DNA from: an uncultured Clostridium sp.
Lineage (GTDB): Bacteria; Bacillota; Clostridia; Lachnospirales; Lachnospiraceae
DNA length: 7,166 nt
Assembly (NCBI GenBank): GCA_900552885.1
Contig: USBM01000111.1
Coordinates: 1-7,166, forward strand
Direction: 5' to 3'
Of this stretch, positions 1 to 6,682 are shown piece by piece. A model generated the notes under the pieces. It did no database searches. It was not told the origin of the DNA and was given only the letters and a program-made list of their open reading frames with translations. Within the stretch, counting starts at the first letter, position 1. The number at the start of each line of letters is the position of its first letter. The position numbers were made by a program, and so were the translations under genes.

Positions 1-624
1 GATCAAGCGGCAGATATGCAGGGTAGCATCGGTCAGTGCTATCTTCTGCGATGGTGCGTCGAAATGCGAGACGAGCACCAGTCCGTCGCAGAAAGCAGCC
101 AGATGCGCCATCGAGGATGCGCAGGCGCTTAAAAATTCTGAGGCGAAAGCCGTATCACAGACAGCGACCTGTACGTCAGCAGAAACAGCCTCCTCATCGA
201 CCAGCGTGCGTTTTTCACAGTCCGCAAAACGAGCCTTGTCCTGTGTCAGGCTGTCCGCCAATGCAAGAAACGTCATTGGGTCCTGACCCGGCAGCATTTC
301 CTTTGGCAGCACTGCCAGCGATTGGAGTGCAGCGATCAGCTGATCCAGGCAGCCGTAGAGCGCCTGAATCGCCTCTTTCTGGTAGAGACGCAGGGCGCGC
401 GCGGTGTGGATCGCAGGATCACGCTCTAACTGGAGCTTCTGCGCGATTTCTCCGATGCGGCGTGTCAGCAGCTTCTGCACAGCGGTCTGGATATTGTGAT
501 CCTCTGCCGTAAAATGCAGTCTACCCGCTTCCGCGTCCCAAAGGATTTCCTGCAGATGTACGACAATGCTGTCGCATTCGTCCTCGGTCAGCTTGCCCTC
601 TGCAGCTAATTTTTTGACATGTGC
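1..624 (-). pseudogene. 5'-truncated, catalytically degenerate argininosuccinate lyase (ArgH)-like protein, also cut by the window edge
   Basis: The minus-strand frame is open from 669 to the window edge (in-frame TAG at 670-672) without any plausible start codon. The homologous part is 208 residues from 624. Its first residues (AHVKKLAAEGKLTEDE) match the ArgH stretch about 40 residues after the normal start, so the N-terminus is missing. Further matches are AEDHNIQTAVQKLLTRRIGEI (ArgH: AEDIH...LLTERIGE), ALRLYQKEAI, LPGQDPMTF and FASEFLSACASSMAHL. ArgH is a homotetrameric lyase that releases arginine and fumarate. Here the HTGRSRNDQ region reads QLERDPAIH, the PGYTHLQRAQP region is shortened to PGQDP, about 30 residues around the SPLG/GALAGT loop are absent, and the GSSxMPQKxNP site appears lost at the edge. 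Activity as a lyase is therefore very unlikely. GC content and codon use (CTG, CGC, CAG) differ strongly from all other genes here. It may be a decayed paralogue, a non-enzymatic homologue cut by a rearrangement, or DNA joined by misassembly. Confidence 0.68.
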
Positions 625-653
625 AAAAATAAACCACGCATATTGCGTGGTTT
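624..653 (-). terminator. Rho-independent terminator of the hydrogenase/AEC operon
   Basis: Bases 631-640 (aaaccacgca) and 644-653 (tgcgtggttt) form a perfect 10-bp stem with a 3-base loop. Read on the minus strand the hairpin is followed by TTTATTTTTGC, a T-rich tail typical of intrinsic termination. It lies about 70 bases past the stop codon of the AEC transporter. The four T residues on the plus-strand side are too few for a confident bidirectional call. The low-coordinate end of the T-tract is also where the GC-rich ArgH-like segment begins. Confidence 0.85.
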
Positions 654-725
654 TCTTCCATGTATTCTTCTATCAGTTGTCCTTAATCCCTACACGAATC
701 GCACGTTATCCTGTTGTTGCAACAT

Positions 726-1673
726 TCAGATCACTCCGGTTGAACGCAATATGAAGATTGTTACCGTCAACGTTACGGATGACAATAACGTCGTCATTAC
801 AACAATGCCCGATGCCAATACTCCATCATTACTCATGTTCTTTGCCATAATATAAGAACTGACCGTCGTTGGTGCTCCTGTTAAGATCAACAGGGCAACC
901 ATCTCTTCATTCCGAAAACCCATAGCAACTGCAACCGGAAGAAAGATGCCCGGTATGATCACTAACTTAATAATCGATGCAGCCAGCGTTGGTTTCCATT
1001 TCTTAAGTGCTGCTCCGGTCGAGAATCCTCCACCAATAGCGATCAATGCAAGTGGTGTAGACAGACTGGCAACACTCGTTAATGCCTTCTCTATGATGAC
1101 AGGAAAGCGTACTTTCAACAATGCAAATGGAATTCCTGCCACAATACCGATAATGATCGGATTGGTTACAATCCCCTTCAATGTCTTCTTAAGAACCGCT
1201 TTCTTATCCGTATCACCTGCATTGGCACTTCGCATCAACACAATCACAGAGAAAATATTAAATAACGGAATTGATGCAACGATCATCATTGGAACCAATC
1301 CTGAACTTCCGTAAATATTCTGTGCAAACGCAATCCCAAGTATCGCTGCGCTTCCCCGGAAGCTTCCCTGTACAAAACTTCCGATCATGCTCTTATCCTT
1401 GATAAAAATCTCGGCCAGTAACCACGTTACACCAAAAAAGATACAGGTGCCAAAGAAGCAGAATAATACAAACTTCAAACTGAAATCATTCGACAGATCT
1501 GCACCCGCAATATCCTTAAAAACAAATACCGGCAATGCAACCTTAAATACCAGCTTGTCCGCTACACCTACAAAATCATCTGTCAAAAAGCCAATCTTCT
1601 TAAGCCACCAGCCAAGGATCATAACCAGAAAGATCGGCATGGTAGCATTCAGGCTATATATAAAATTACTCAC
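726..1673 (-). CDS. AEC-family (auxin efflux carrier-like) transporter, probably for an organic acid
   Basis: This 315-residue integral membrane protein has the length and layout of AEC carriers (about 310 residues, ten helices). Hydrophobic segments lie near residues 8-22, 42-57, 67-91, 105-120, 126-147, 171-187, 203-217, 228-252, 256-277 and 285-309, in two halves around a charged loop (150-168). The conserved second-half motif is visible as TGAPTTVSSYIMAKNM (265-280). Bacterial members include malate and other carboxylate permeases; the substrate and direction cannot be read from the sequence. The start is GTG at 1673, preceded by a GGAGGA ribosome site (1681-1686, 7-base spacer) that lies inside the last codons of the upstream small gene. 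The gap between them is only 3 bases, so translational coupling is likely. It is the last gene of the hydrogenase operon and is followed by the terminator at 624-653. Confidence 0.9.
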   Translation of the reverse strand: MSNFIYSLNATMPIFLVMILGWWLKKIGFLTDDFVGVADKLVFKVALPVFVFKDIAGADLSNDFSLKFVLFCFFGTCIFFGVTWLLAEIFIKDKSMIGSFVQGSFRGSAAILGIAFAQNIYGSSGLVPMMIVASIPLFNIFSVIVLMRSANAGDTDKKAVLKKTLKGIVTNPIIIGIVAGIPFALLKVRFPVIIEKALTSVASLSTPLALIAIGGGFSTGAALKKWKPTLAASIIKLVIIPGIFLPVAVAMGFRNEEMVALLILTGAPTTVSSYIMAKNMSNDGVLASGIVVMTTLLSSVTLTVTIFILRSTGVI

Positions 1674-1676
1674 TGT

Positions 1677-1835
1677 CTATTCCTCCATGTCGTCATCATC
1701 TTCTTCGTCCTTATCCCGCTGCCCCAATAAGAACAACGCAAACACGACAATGATCGAGACAATCATACAGACAGCAATCAACCAAGGCTTTGATCCGTCA
1801 CCGGTCGCAGCCATTCCTACTAAATAATTGTACAT
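1677..1835 (-). CDS. Small single-pass membrane protein with acidic C-terminal tail (52 residues), unknown function
   Basis: The frame starts with ATG at 1835 and ends with TAG at 1677-1679. An AAGGTG ribosome site (1842-1847) sits 6 bases before the ATG, overlapping the region just after the hydrogenase stop. The protein has a short N-terminal segment (MYNYLVGMAATGDGSKP), one helix of about 20 residues (about 18-38), then a strongly acidic tail (QRDKDEEDDDDMEE). I do not recognise a family. The TGD-then-helix pattern faintly recalls sortase anchors, but there is no LPxTG, no signal peptide and no basic tail. It is 12 bases after the hydrogenase and 3 bases before the AEC carrier, and its last codons contain the carrier's ribosome site. 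Placement suggests a helper or membrane tether for one of these two, or a coupling ORF; this is inference. Reality of the gene is supported by spacing and ribosome site rather than homology. Confidence 0.75.
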   Translation of the reverse strand: MYNYLVGMAATGDGSKPWLIAVCMIVSIIVVFALFLLGQRDKDEEDDDDMEE

Positions 1836-1847
1836 ATGATACACCTT

Positions 1848-3365
1848 CTACTCCTCCGGATGATAGTCCTTCACAACATCCGGATCTGGAATTGCTTTCT
1901 TAGTCGATGCCGCAAAGTTCCGCACCTCCACCATTGCCTTATTGATCGGAATATTCGTTCCGGCTCCGGCAACACATCCACCCGGACATCCCATACCTTC
2001 GATCAGACATCCATTCTTCTTGCCCGCCTTAGCAAGCATTAACATCTTCCGACACTCATCCAGACCTTCTGCATGTTCAATATGCACTTCCGTTCCCGGA
2101 TAGTATTCATTAATACAAGCCTCGATCGCCTTAGCAACACCTCCGGCAACCGCATATCCACGACCGGCTCCTGTAGCATCCTCTACCGGAACACCAACTT
2201 TGAAATCATCGAATTCGATATCCTGTGAAATGAACATTGCATCCAATTCCTCGAATGTAATAACAAAATCTACATCACTTCGAACCGTACGTCGCATTGC
2301 TTCTAACTTCTTTGCTGCACATGGTCCAATAAATACAACCGAAGAATCCGGATGTTCTTGCTTAATGAGTCTTGCTGTTGCCACCATAGGTGTTAATGCA
2401 TTCGAGATCTTATCAATTGTCTCAGGAAAATGTTTCTTACTAAGCATCGCCCAGGATGGACAGCAGGAAGTCAAAAGGAATGGAAGTTTGCCTGTTGCCA
2501 CCTCTTCTACATAATGCTGTGCCTCTGTCATAGCTCCCATATCTGCACCTATGGCAACCTCATATACACCGGCAAATCCAAGTTTCAACAATGCAGCCTT
2601 GATCTTATCCGGTGTTGCATATGGACCGTACTGACCGACAAATGCAGGTGCGATCGCAACATAGATCTCTCTGCCGGAACGGAGTGCCCGGATTAACTGG
2701 AAGATCTGTGACTTATCTGCAATGGCTCCAAACGGACAGTTGACCATACACATACCACAGGATACACACTTTTTCTCATCTATCTTTGCACGTCCTAATT
2801 CATCACTTACAATCGCATTCGCACCACAAGCATCTGCACATGGACGACGCTTATGGGAAATCGCATCATATGGACAAATGCTCTTACACTTTCCACACTT
2901 GATACAGATATTCTTGTCAATGACAGACTTGCCATTCTCCATACGGATTGCGCCAACCGGGCATACCTCCTTACAAGGATGTGCCACGCAGCCCTTACAC
3001 TGGTTACTCACCTCATACACATTATGCTCGCAGGCATTACATGCTGCAGGAATCACCTGCATAAGCGGTGGTTCATAATACTTCTCATCAATATTACTCT
3101 CTTCAATGCCCTGTGTCAGATGCACCGGCTTATCTTCCGGACGAAGGGACATACCCATTGCCAACCGGATCCGTTCTCTTGTAATCGCACGTTCTCTGTA
3201 AATGCTCTCACAATACTGTGGGGTATCACCCGGGGTTATTCGATATGGAATCGCCTCAATATCATCAATGATATTCTCTGAATTATATGCAAGATTTGCA
3301 ACTTCTGTAAATACCTGCTTTCGGATTCGCTTCACATTGGTTAATATACTTCTCACTACATCCAT
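1848..3365 (-). CDS. Monomeric [FeFe] hydrogenase, Group B-like, with N-terminal multi-cluster ferredoxin region
   Basis: The 505-residue cytoplasmic enzyme should interconvert protons and H2 using ferredoxin-type electrons. Residues 1-105 form a helical region with no motif I recognise. Residues 109-210 carry 16 cysteines (C109, C112, C123, C126, C131, C135, C154, C157, C160, C164, C176, C180, C200, C203, C206, C210), enough for four [4Fe-4S] clusters, including two classical CxxCxxCxxxCP motifs. The H-cluster motifs follow: L1 TSCCPSW (299-305), with the proton-relay cysteine C301 kept; L2 GPCAAKKLE (347-355), where the usual Met before PC is Gly; and L3 EGMGCPGGC (456-464). The L2/L3 wording and the domain layout fit the Group B class of gut and clostridial hydrogenases; the grouping is from memory, not a tree. 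It opens the operon with the small membrane protein and AEC carrier. Maturases HydEFG are not in the window. The ATG at 3365 is only 1 base from the AAGGAGG site; GTG at 3356 (codon 4) is the alternative start. Confidence 0.93.
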   Translation of the reverse strand: MDVVRSILTNVKRIRKQVFTEVANLAYNSENIIDDIEAIPYRITPGDTPQYCESIYRERAITRERIRLAMGMSLRPEDKPVHLTQGIEESNIDEKYYEPPLMQVIPAACNACEHNVYEVSNQCKGCVAHPCKEVCPVGAIRMENGKSVIDKNICIKCGKCKSICPYDAISHKRRPCADACGANAIVSDELGRAKIDEKKCVSCGMCMVNCPFGAIADKSQIFQLIRALRSGREIYVAIAPAFVGQYGPYATPDKIKAALLKLGFAGVYEVAIGADMGAMTEAQHYVEEVATGKLPFLLTSCCPSWAMLSKKHFPETIDKISNALTPMVATARLIKQEHPDSSVVFIGPCAAKKLEAMRRTVRSDVDFVITFEELDAMFISQDIEFDDFKVGVPVEDATGAGRGYAVAGGVAKAIEACINEYYPGTEVHIEHAEGLDECRKMLMLAKAGKKNGCLIEGMGCPGGCVAGAGTNIPINKAMVEVRNFAASTKKAIPDPDVVKDYHPEE

Positions 3366-3366
3366 G

Positions 3367-3373
3367 CCTCCTT
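3367..3373 (-). promoter_or_regulatory. Ribosome binding site of the hydrogenase, oddly close to the ATG
   Basis: AAGGAGG is a near-perfect anti-16S match but leaves a single base before the ATG at 3365, too short for normal initiation. The GTG three codons later (3354-3356) has a 10-base spacer and may be the real start, giving 502 residues. No other in-frame start is close. Confidence 0.6.
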
Positions 3374-3460
3374 CTGTTCTCCAAACAATAAGGAGCCCCC
3401 TGACTCTTAAGAAACTTCTTGTTCATTCCTTACGATGTCTGGAAACTCCGAACTGTCGCA

Positions 3461-3466
3461 ATTATA
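3461..3466 (-). promoter_or_regulatory. Possible -10 element of the hydrogenase operon promoter
   Basis: A perfect TATAAT on the minus strand lies in a very AT-rich stretch (3461-3480), about 95 bases before the hydrogenase ATG, which would give a long leader. No good TTGACA-like -35 is found 16-18 bases upstream, so the call rests on the -10 and AT richness. It overlaps the last codon and stop of the annotated permease frame; if the permease is read in its shifted frame (stop at 3488) this stretch becomes intergenic. Confidence 0.35.
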
Positions 3467-5765
3467 TATATTTTAACATAAAGCGAGCTACTTTACCACT
3501 CCCACTTTCTGTCTTTTTGTAAGTTTTCGCTCCGGATCTAAGTAATAGACTAATACGACAAAAATGCCAATAATTAATATCCCGATCAACATTCTGCAGC
3601 AATACAATTCCCATTGCAATGGATACTGCCGCCGCAAATACATATTTGGCAAATGGAAAATACAACCAATCTACGGAATACTCCTGTTTCCTTGCTAATC
3701 TTCCTGCAAAATATAAGAATACCGCCGCAATTCCCATATATAGTAATACATATCCGATATAACCCAATACATTGGATACATTGTAAAATGCAGAAAACTG
3801 GGCCGGTGCCGTTACATCATAATCTAACGAATAAATATATTTCGAATCAAAATAAAAAGAAATCTCCGGTTTCATCAGATCATATATATATTCCCCTTTT
3901 TCATTTATACTGCCACTTAAAGGAGCGTGCAACGTGAACAGATTATTGATCGTGCGTCCAACTGCCCCACATCGGATCAATACCGAATTCACCATATGAA
4001 TTACATACAGGAAACTTGCAGCCACAGGCATTCGAAGTACGCCACTTGGTATCAGCATCTCAATCCATCGGATCAATCCATATAACATAAGCAGATAAGA
4101 ACAACTTATGATCGTAAGTCCCCATATCGACCGGTTAGACCAGTACATATTAATATCTACTCCATTTAACACCCCTGTAAATTGATTCATAACAACAAAT
4201 GTAGTGATAATAACCGGTAACACAAGCATTACACAGTCTCGAATGATTTCATACAGATACCTTGCTTGTCTGCCAGCCGGAAGTGTTGCTACGAACTCTC
4301 TTCCTGATACCGTTCTTTCTTTGTATCCTTGTATTAATTTTCGTCCTAACAGCCAGATTATCTGAATACCGACCACTCCACCAACATACCAGCTTATCAC
4401 ATCCCCCGCGGTCATCTCCCAACTATCGTACATATATTTCACTACTTTATCTATCTGATCTGCCGAAAAAGAATGCAACACATCTATATCTTCTGCAATA
4501 AACCAAAACGAATTATATCCTTTGCATTGCATAACTACCCAGATACTATTTGCTACCAAAAAGAATAGATTCTCTTTCCATTCTAACCGGAACAGACTAG
4601 ACATTTCCTGATATATACGTTTCCTTGTAATCTGATTGCTGCTCTGCTTTTTCTCTTTCCCTTTGCTTCTACTTCGAGGATGTAATACACAAAATGTACC
4701 AACCGCTGCAACAATTGCCGCAACAAAACTCCGTACAATTGTGCTCATTTTGGGATGATACACATCACACTCTCCTAAGAATACAATACTTGCTCCTGCC
4801 ATACCTGCCAAAACGGAAATAACTATCTCCATTCCCATTGTATAGAACCATCTGCCTCTTGATAATTCTCTTCTCCGGGAAATCCATATAATAGCTAGTG
4901 TACCAAATAAGATCCACGCAATCTGTACAATCATATAAATCCCAATGGAATATCCTGTCTCTGTTTTTTGTGAAAAATCCTCGATAGTTTGGTATAACAA
5001 CACCTCTGGATTCACTGCTCCATAGAGAAAGTTAATTACCTCGCTCACCGGTGCATTCTGATAATAGAAAAAATCTAATATCCGGTAGATCCAATAACTG
5101 AATCCGCATGCCGCAAGAAAACCAGCTATCTTCTGTTTCGAAGCAATCAGCCACAGTGCAAACCAGACATACAACGTTAAGATAATTAATAATTGAGCCA
5201 GAAGCATTCTCCCTAGATCCGCATTAACTCCTGTTATACACGAAGGATCTATAGTTCCAAGTCCATGATCCTCTATAATTCTCTGATAGATCTGATTATA
5301 TCTTGTCTGTACAAGGGATAAGCCAATTGCGTCTAATGCATAAGCCGCAATTACGATCCCTCCAACCACAAAAAACGGCTGTATGATCCATTTATATCCT
5401 TTCACCGGCATGGCCTGAATGAATTCCTTCGTCTTCCCGCTCTGATACCGCATATAATATACGCCCCATGCCACAAACAATAACAGCAATACAAACCAGA
5501 TATTCATGGTTCCGAGGTCATATGCTCTTCCGGCCCGTACCTGTTCAATCATATCAAAACCCTTAGTATTTAACTGAAAGGAATGGTCTGCGACCTGTTC
5601 CTTAACCATACTCTCAATCTTCTGTTCCATCGGGACTCCGGTAAATGCCAGACCGGAATCATATCCTGCATATAGCACATTGAATATAACCAGAAGCAGG
5701 GCAACCACAGCAACACCGATATAGAAATTCTTTAATTGTCTGGCAATCTTGCGATTCTCTTTCAT
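3462..5765 (-). CDS. Large ABC transporter permease with two similar halves (GntR-linked ABC-2 type), C-terminus apparently frameshifted
   Basis: A hydrophobic protein of 767 residues with about 14-15 predicted helices; it is the membrane partner of the upstream ATPase. I place the start at ATG 5763-5765, because AGGAGGGG (5771-5778) stands 5 bases before it. An ATG six codons earlier (5783) overlaps the ATPase stop, and the strong ribosome site lies downstream of it. Two halves are visible, separated by a basic linker (about residues 362-384: RSRSKGKEKK...). Each has a helix after its start, a cytoplasmic segment of the type G(K/R)xxEFxxxxP (SGKTKEFIQAMPVKGYKW near 109; SGREFVATLPAGRQARY near 487), then several helices. 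This suggests duplication of an ancestral ABC-2 subunit. After Q724 (CAG at 3594-3596) the frame reads NVDRDINYWHFCRIS... to TAA at 3462-3464, an unconvincing end. The +1 frame gives a clean helix and basic tail (see 3488-3592). The substrate is unknown; antibiotic, peptide or envelope-stress functions are typical of this operon type. Confidence 0.85.
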   Translation of the reverse strand: MKENRKIARQLKNFYIGVAVVALLLVIFNVLYAGYDSGLAFTGVPMEQKIESMVKEQVADHSFQLNTKGFDMIEQVRAGRAYDLGTMNIWFVLLLLFVAWGVYYMRYQSGKTKEFIQAMPVKGYKWIIQPFFVVGGIVIAAYALDAIGLSLVQTRYNQIYQRIIEDHGLGTIDPSCITGVNADLGRMLLAQLLIILTLYVWFALWLIASKQKIAGFLAACGFSYWIYRILDFFYYQNAPVSEVINFLYGAVNPEVLLYQTIEDFSQKTETGYSIGIYMIVQIAWILFGTLAIIWISRRRELSRGRWFYTMGMEIVISVLAGMAGASIVFLGECDVYHPKMSTIVRSFVAAIVAAVGTFCVLHPRSRSKGKEKKQSSNQITRKRIYQEMSSLFRLEWKENLFFLVANSIWVVMQCKGYNSFWFIAEDIDVLHSFSADQIDKVVKYMYDSWEMTAGDVISWYVGGVVGIQIIWLLGRKLIQGYKERTVSGREFVATLPAGRQARYLYEIIRDCVMLVLPVIITTFVVMNQFTGVLNGVDINMYWSNRSIWGLTIISCSYLLMLYGLIRWIEMLIPSGVLRMPVAASFLYVIHMVNSVLIRCGAVGRTINNLFTLHAPLSGSINEKGEYIYDLMKPEISFYFDSKYIYSLDYDVTAPAQFSAFYNVSNVLGYIGYVLLYMGIAAVFLYFAGRLARKQEYSVDWLYFPFAKYVFAAAVSIAMGIVLLQNVDRDINYWHFCRISLLLRSGAKTYKKTESGSGKVARFMLKYI
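3488..3592 (-). other. Displaced C-terminal end of the permease in the +1 frame
   Basis: Starting one base after the CAG codon at 3594-3596, the +1 frame encodes 34 residues, MLIGILIIGIFVVLVYYL followed by DPERKLTKRQKVGVVK, ending at TAG 3488-3490. This is a textbook final transmembrane helix plus basic cytoplasmic tail. The simplest explanation is one extra T at 3592-3593 (an A on the coding strand), by mutation or sequencing error. Removing it would join LLQ directly to MLIGIL and give a permease of 758 residues. Confidence 0.6.
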
Positions 5766-5770
5766 AGCAA

Positions 5771-5778
5771 CCCCTCCT
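5771..5778 (-). promoter_or_regulatory. Ribosome binding site fixing the permease start
   Basis: AGGAGGGG lies in the 14-base gap between the ATPase stop (5780-5782) and the ATG at 5765, with a 5-base spacer. It would fall inside the coding sequence if the upstream ATG at 5783 were used, which argues for the shorter 767-residue product. Confidence 0.8.
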
Positions 5779-5779
5779 G

Positions 5780-6682
5780 TCATCTCTGTTCTGTCTCTTC
5801 CGGCAATACATCCCGTTTCTCTTCTAATGTAATAAACAATTCCTCTAAGGAGATGTCTAACGGCTCGATCAGGCTCGCACCTGCTTCGCGAAGCTGTTTT
5901 GCAAACTGCTCATCATAGTCCTTCACTACGATCGTATAGATACTTCCTACATTACTAATCTTAAGAATCTGTGAAAGTTCGTATACACTCTTTGATGCAC
6001 CTCCCTCAAATACAACATTTAACTTGGTCAGCTCGCATTTCATATCTTCCATTGCCATCTGCCGTTCTACAACACCCTGATGCAGCATCGTAACAGAATC
6101 GCAGATTCGCTCTAATCCTTCCAGATTATGCGAACTGATCAACACGCCAATCTCCCTTTGTTCCACTTCCTGTACTAACAGATTATAGAAGTTTGCTTTC
6201 GCCACCGGATCTAAACCGGATGTCGGTTCATCTAAGATCAGATAATCCGGTTCTTTTGCTGTCTCTAACATAAATGCTAACCGCATCTTCTGTCCTTTTG
6301 ACAACGAGTAGATTCTTTTGGTCACAGGAAGTTCAAAGATCTCATTCCAGCTATTGAACTTCTCTACATTGAACTTCGGGTAGAATATCTCATACATCCG
6401 AACCATCTGTTTGATCGTATTCGTGCCAATGTACTCATTGTAATCTGCAACATAGCCAATTCGTTCTTTCACCTTCGGATTATCAAATACCGGTTCTCCA
6501 TCATATCGGATCTCTCCCGCATCCGTGCGATAAATTCCTGTCATGCATTTGATCAAAGTTGTCTTGCCCGCACTGTTCTCTCCGATCAATCCATGAATCT
6601 CTCCCGGTATCACCGTAAGGCTGACATCCTTTAATACCGGAATGTTGTTGTAACCCTTATACACATTCTTTACTTCTATCAT
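5780..6682 (-). CDS. ABC transporter ATP-binding protein (YtrB-like, GntR-linked)
   Basis: This 300-residue cytoplasmic ATPase drives the permease encoded next. Residues 1-215 form the nucleotide-binding domain: Walker A GENSAGKTT (34-42), signature LSKGQ (127-131), Walker B YLILDEP with D-loop SGLDP (147-159), and switch histidine H185 in SSHNLEGLE. Residues 215-300 are a C-terminal extension common in drug or bacitracin-type ABC ATPases. Two deviations are seen: Ser37 replaces the Gly of the usual GxNGAGKT form (the minimal GxxxxGK[ST] is kept), and the Q-loop position reads YVADYNE, without the usual Gln. Both resemble divergent members of GntR-linked ABC systems and do not imply inactivity. 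The ATG overlaps the repressor stop (ATGA, 6679-6682), with GAGGAG about 9 bases upstream inside the repressor gene, so the two are translationally coupled. A 14-base gap leads to the permease. Confidence 0.95.
   Translation of the reverse strand: MIEVKNVYKGYNNIPVLKDVSLTVIPGEIHGLIGENSAGKTTLIKCMTGIYRTDAGEIRYDGEPVFDNPKVKERIGYVADYNEYIGTNTIKQMVRMYEIFYPKFNVEKFNSWNEIFELPVTKRIYSLSKGQKMRLAFMLETAKEPDYLILDEPTSGLDPVAKANFYNLLVQEVEQREIGVLISSHNLEGLERICDSVTMLHQGVVERQMAMEDMKCELTKLNVVFEGGASKSVYELSQILKISNVGSIYTIVVKDYDEQFAKQLREAGASLIEPLDISLEELFITLEEKRDVLPEETEQR

Noticed and set aside
36..512. Plus-strand open frame of 158 residues rich in Arg and Pro
   Set aside because: It lies antisense to the ArgH-like frame in GC-rich DNA, has no ribosome site and a low-complexity composition typical of a shadow frame.
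715..724. Perfect 10-base palindrome TGTTGCAACA just past the AEC stop codon
   Set aside because: It has no loop or T-tract, does not extend further and is not repeated; chance occurrence is likely, and the real terminator is at 624-653.
566..855. Two overlapping plus-strand frames across the terminator
   Set aside because: They run through the hairpin and into the antisense of the AEC gene, with no ribosome site or recognisable protein features.
1677..1835. Sortase-anchored surface protein remnant (TGD before a helix)
   Set aside because: There is no LPxTG, no signal peptide and the tail is acidic instead of basic.
2200..3281. Several plus-strand frames with Cys/His-rich translations
   Set aside because: All are antisense to the hydrogenase; their composition mirrors its conserved codons.
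3366..3461. Small hairpin (AAGAA-GT-TTCTT) in the hydrogenase leader as terminator or attenuator
   Set aside because: The 5-bp AT-rich stem with a 2-base loop is too weak, no T-tract follows and no riboswitch-like structure is visible.
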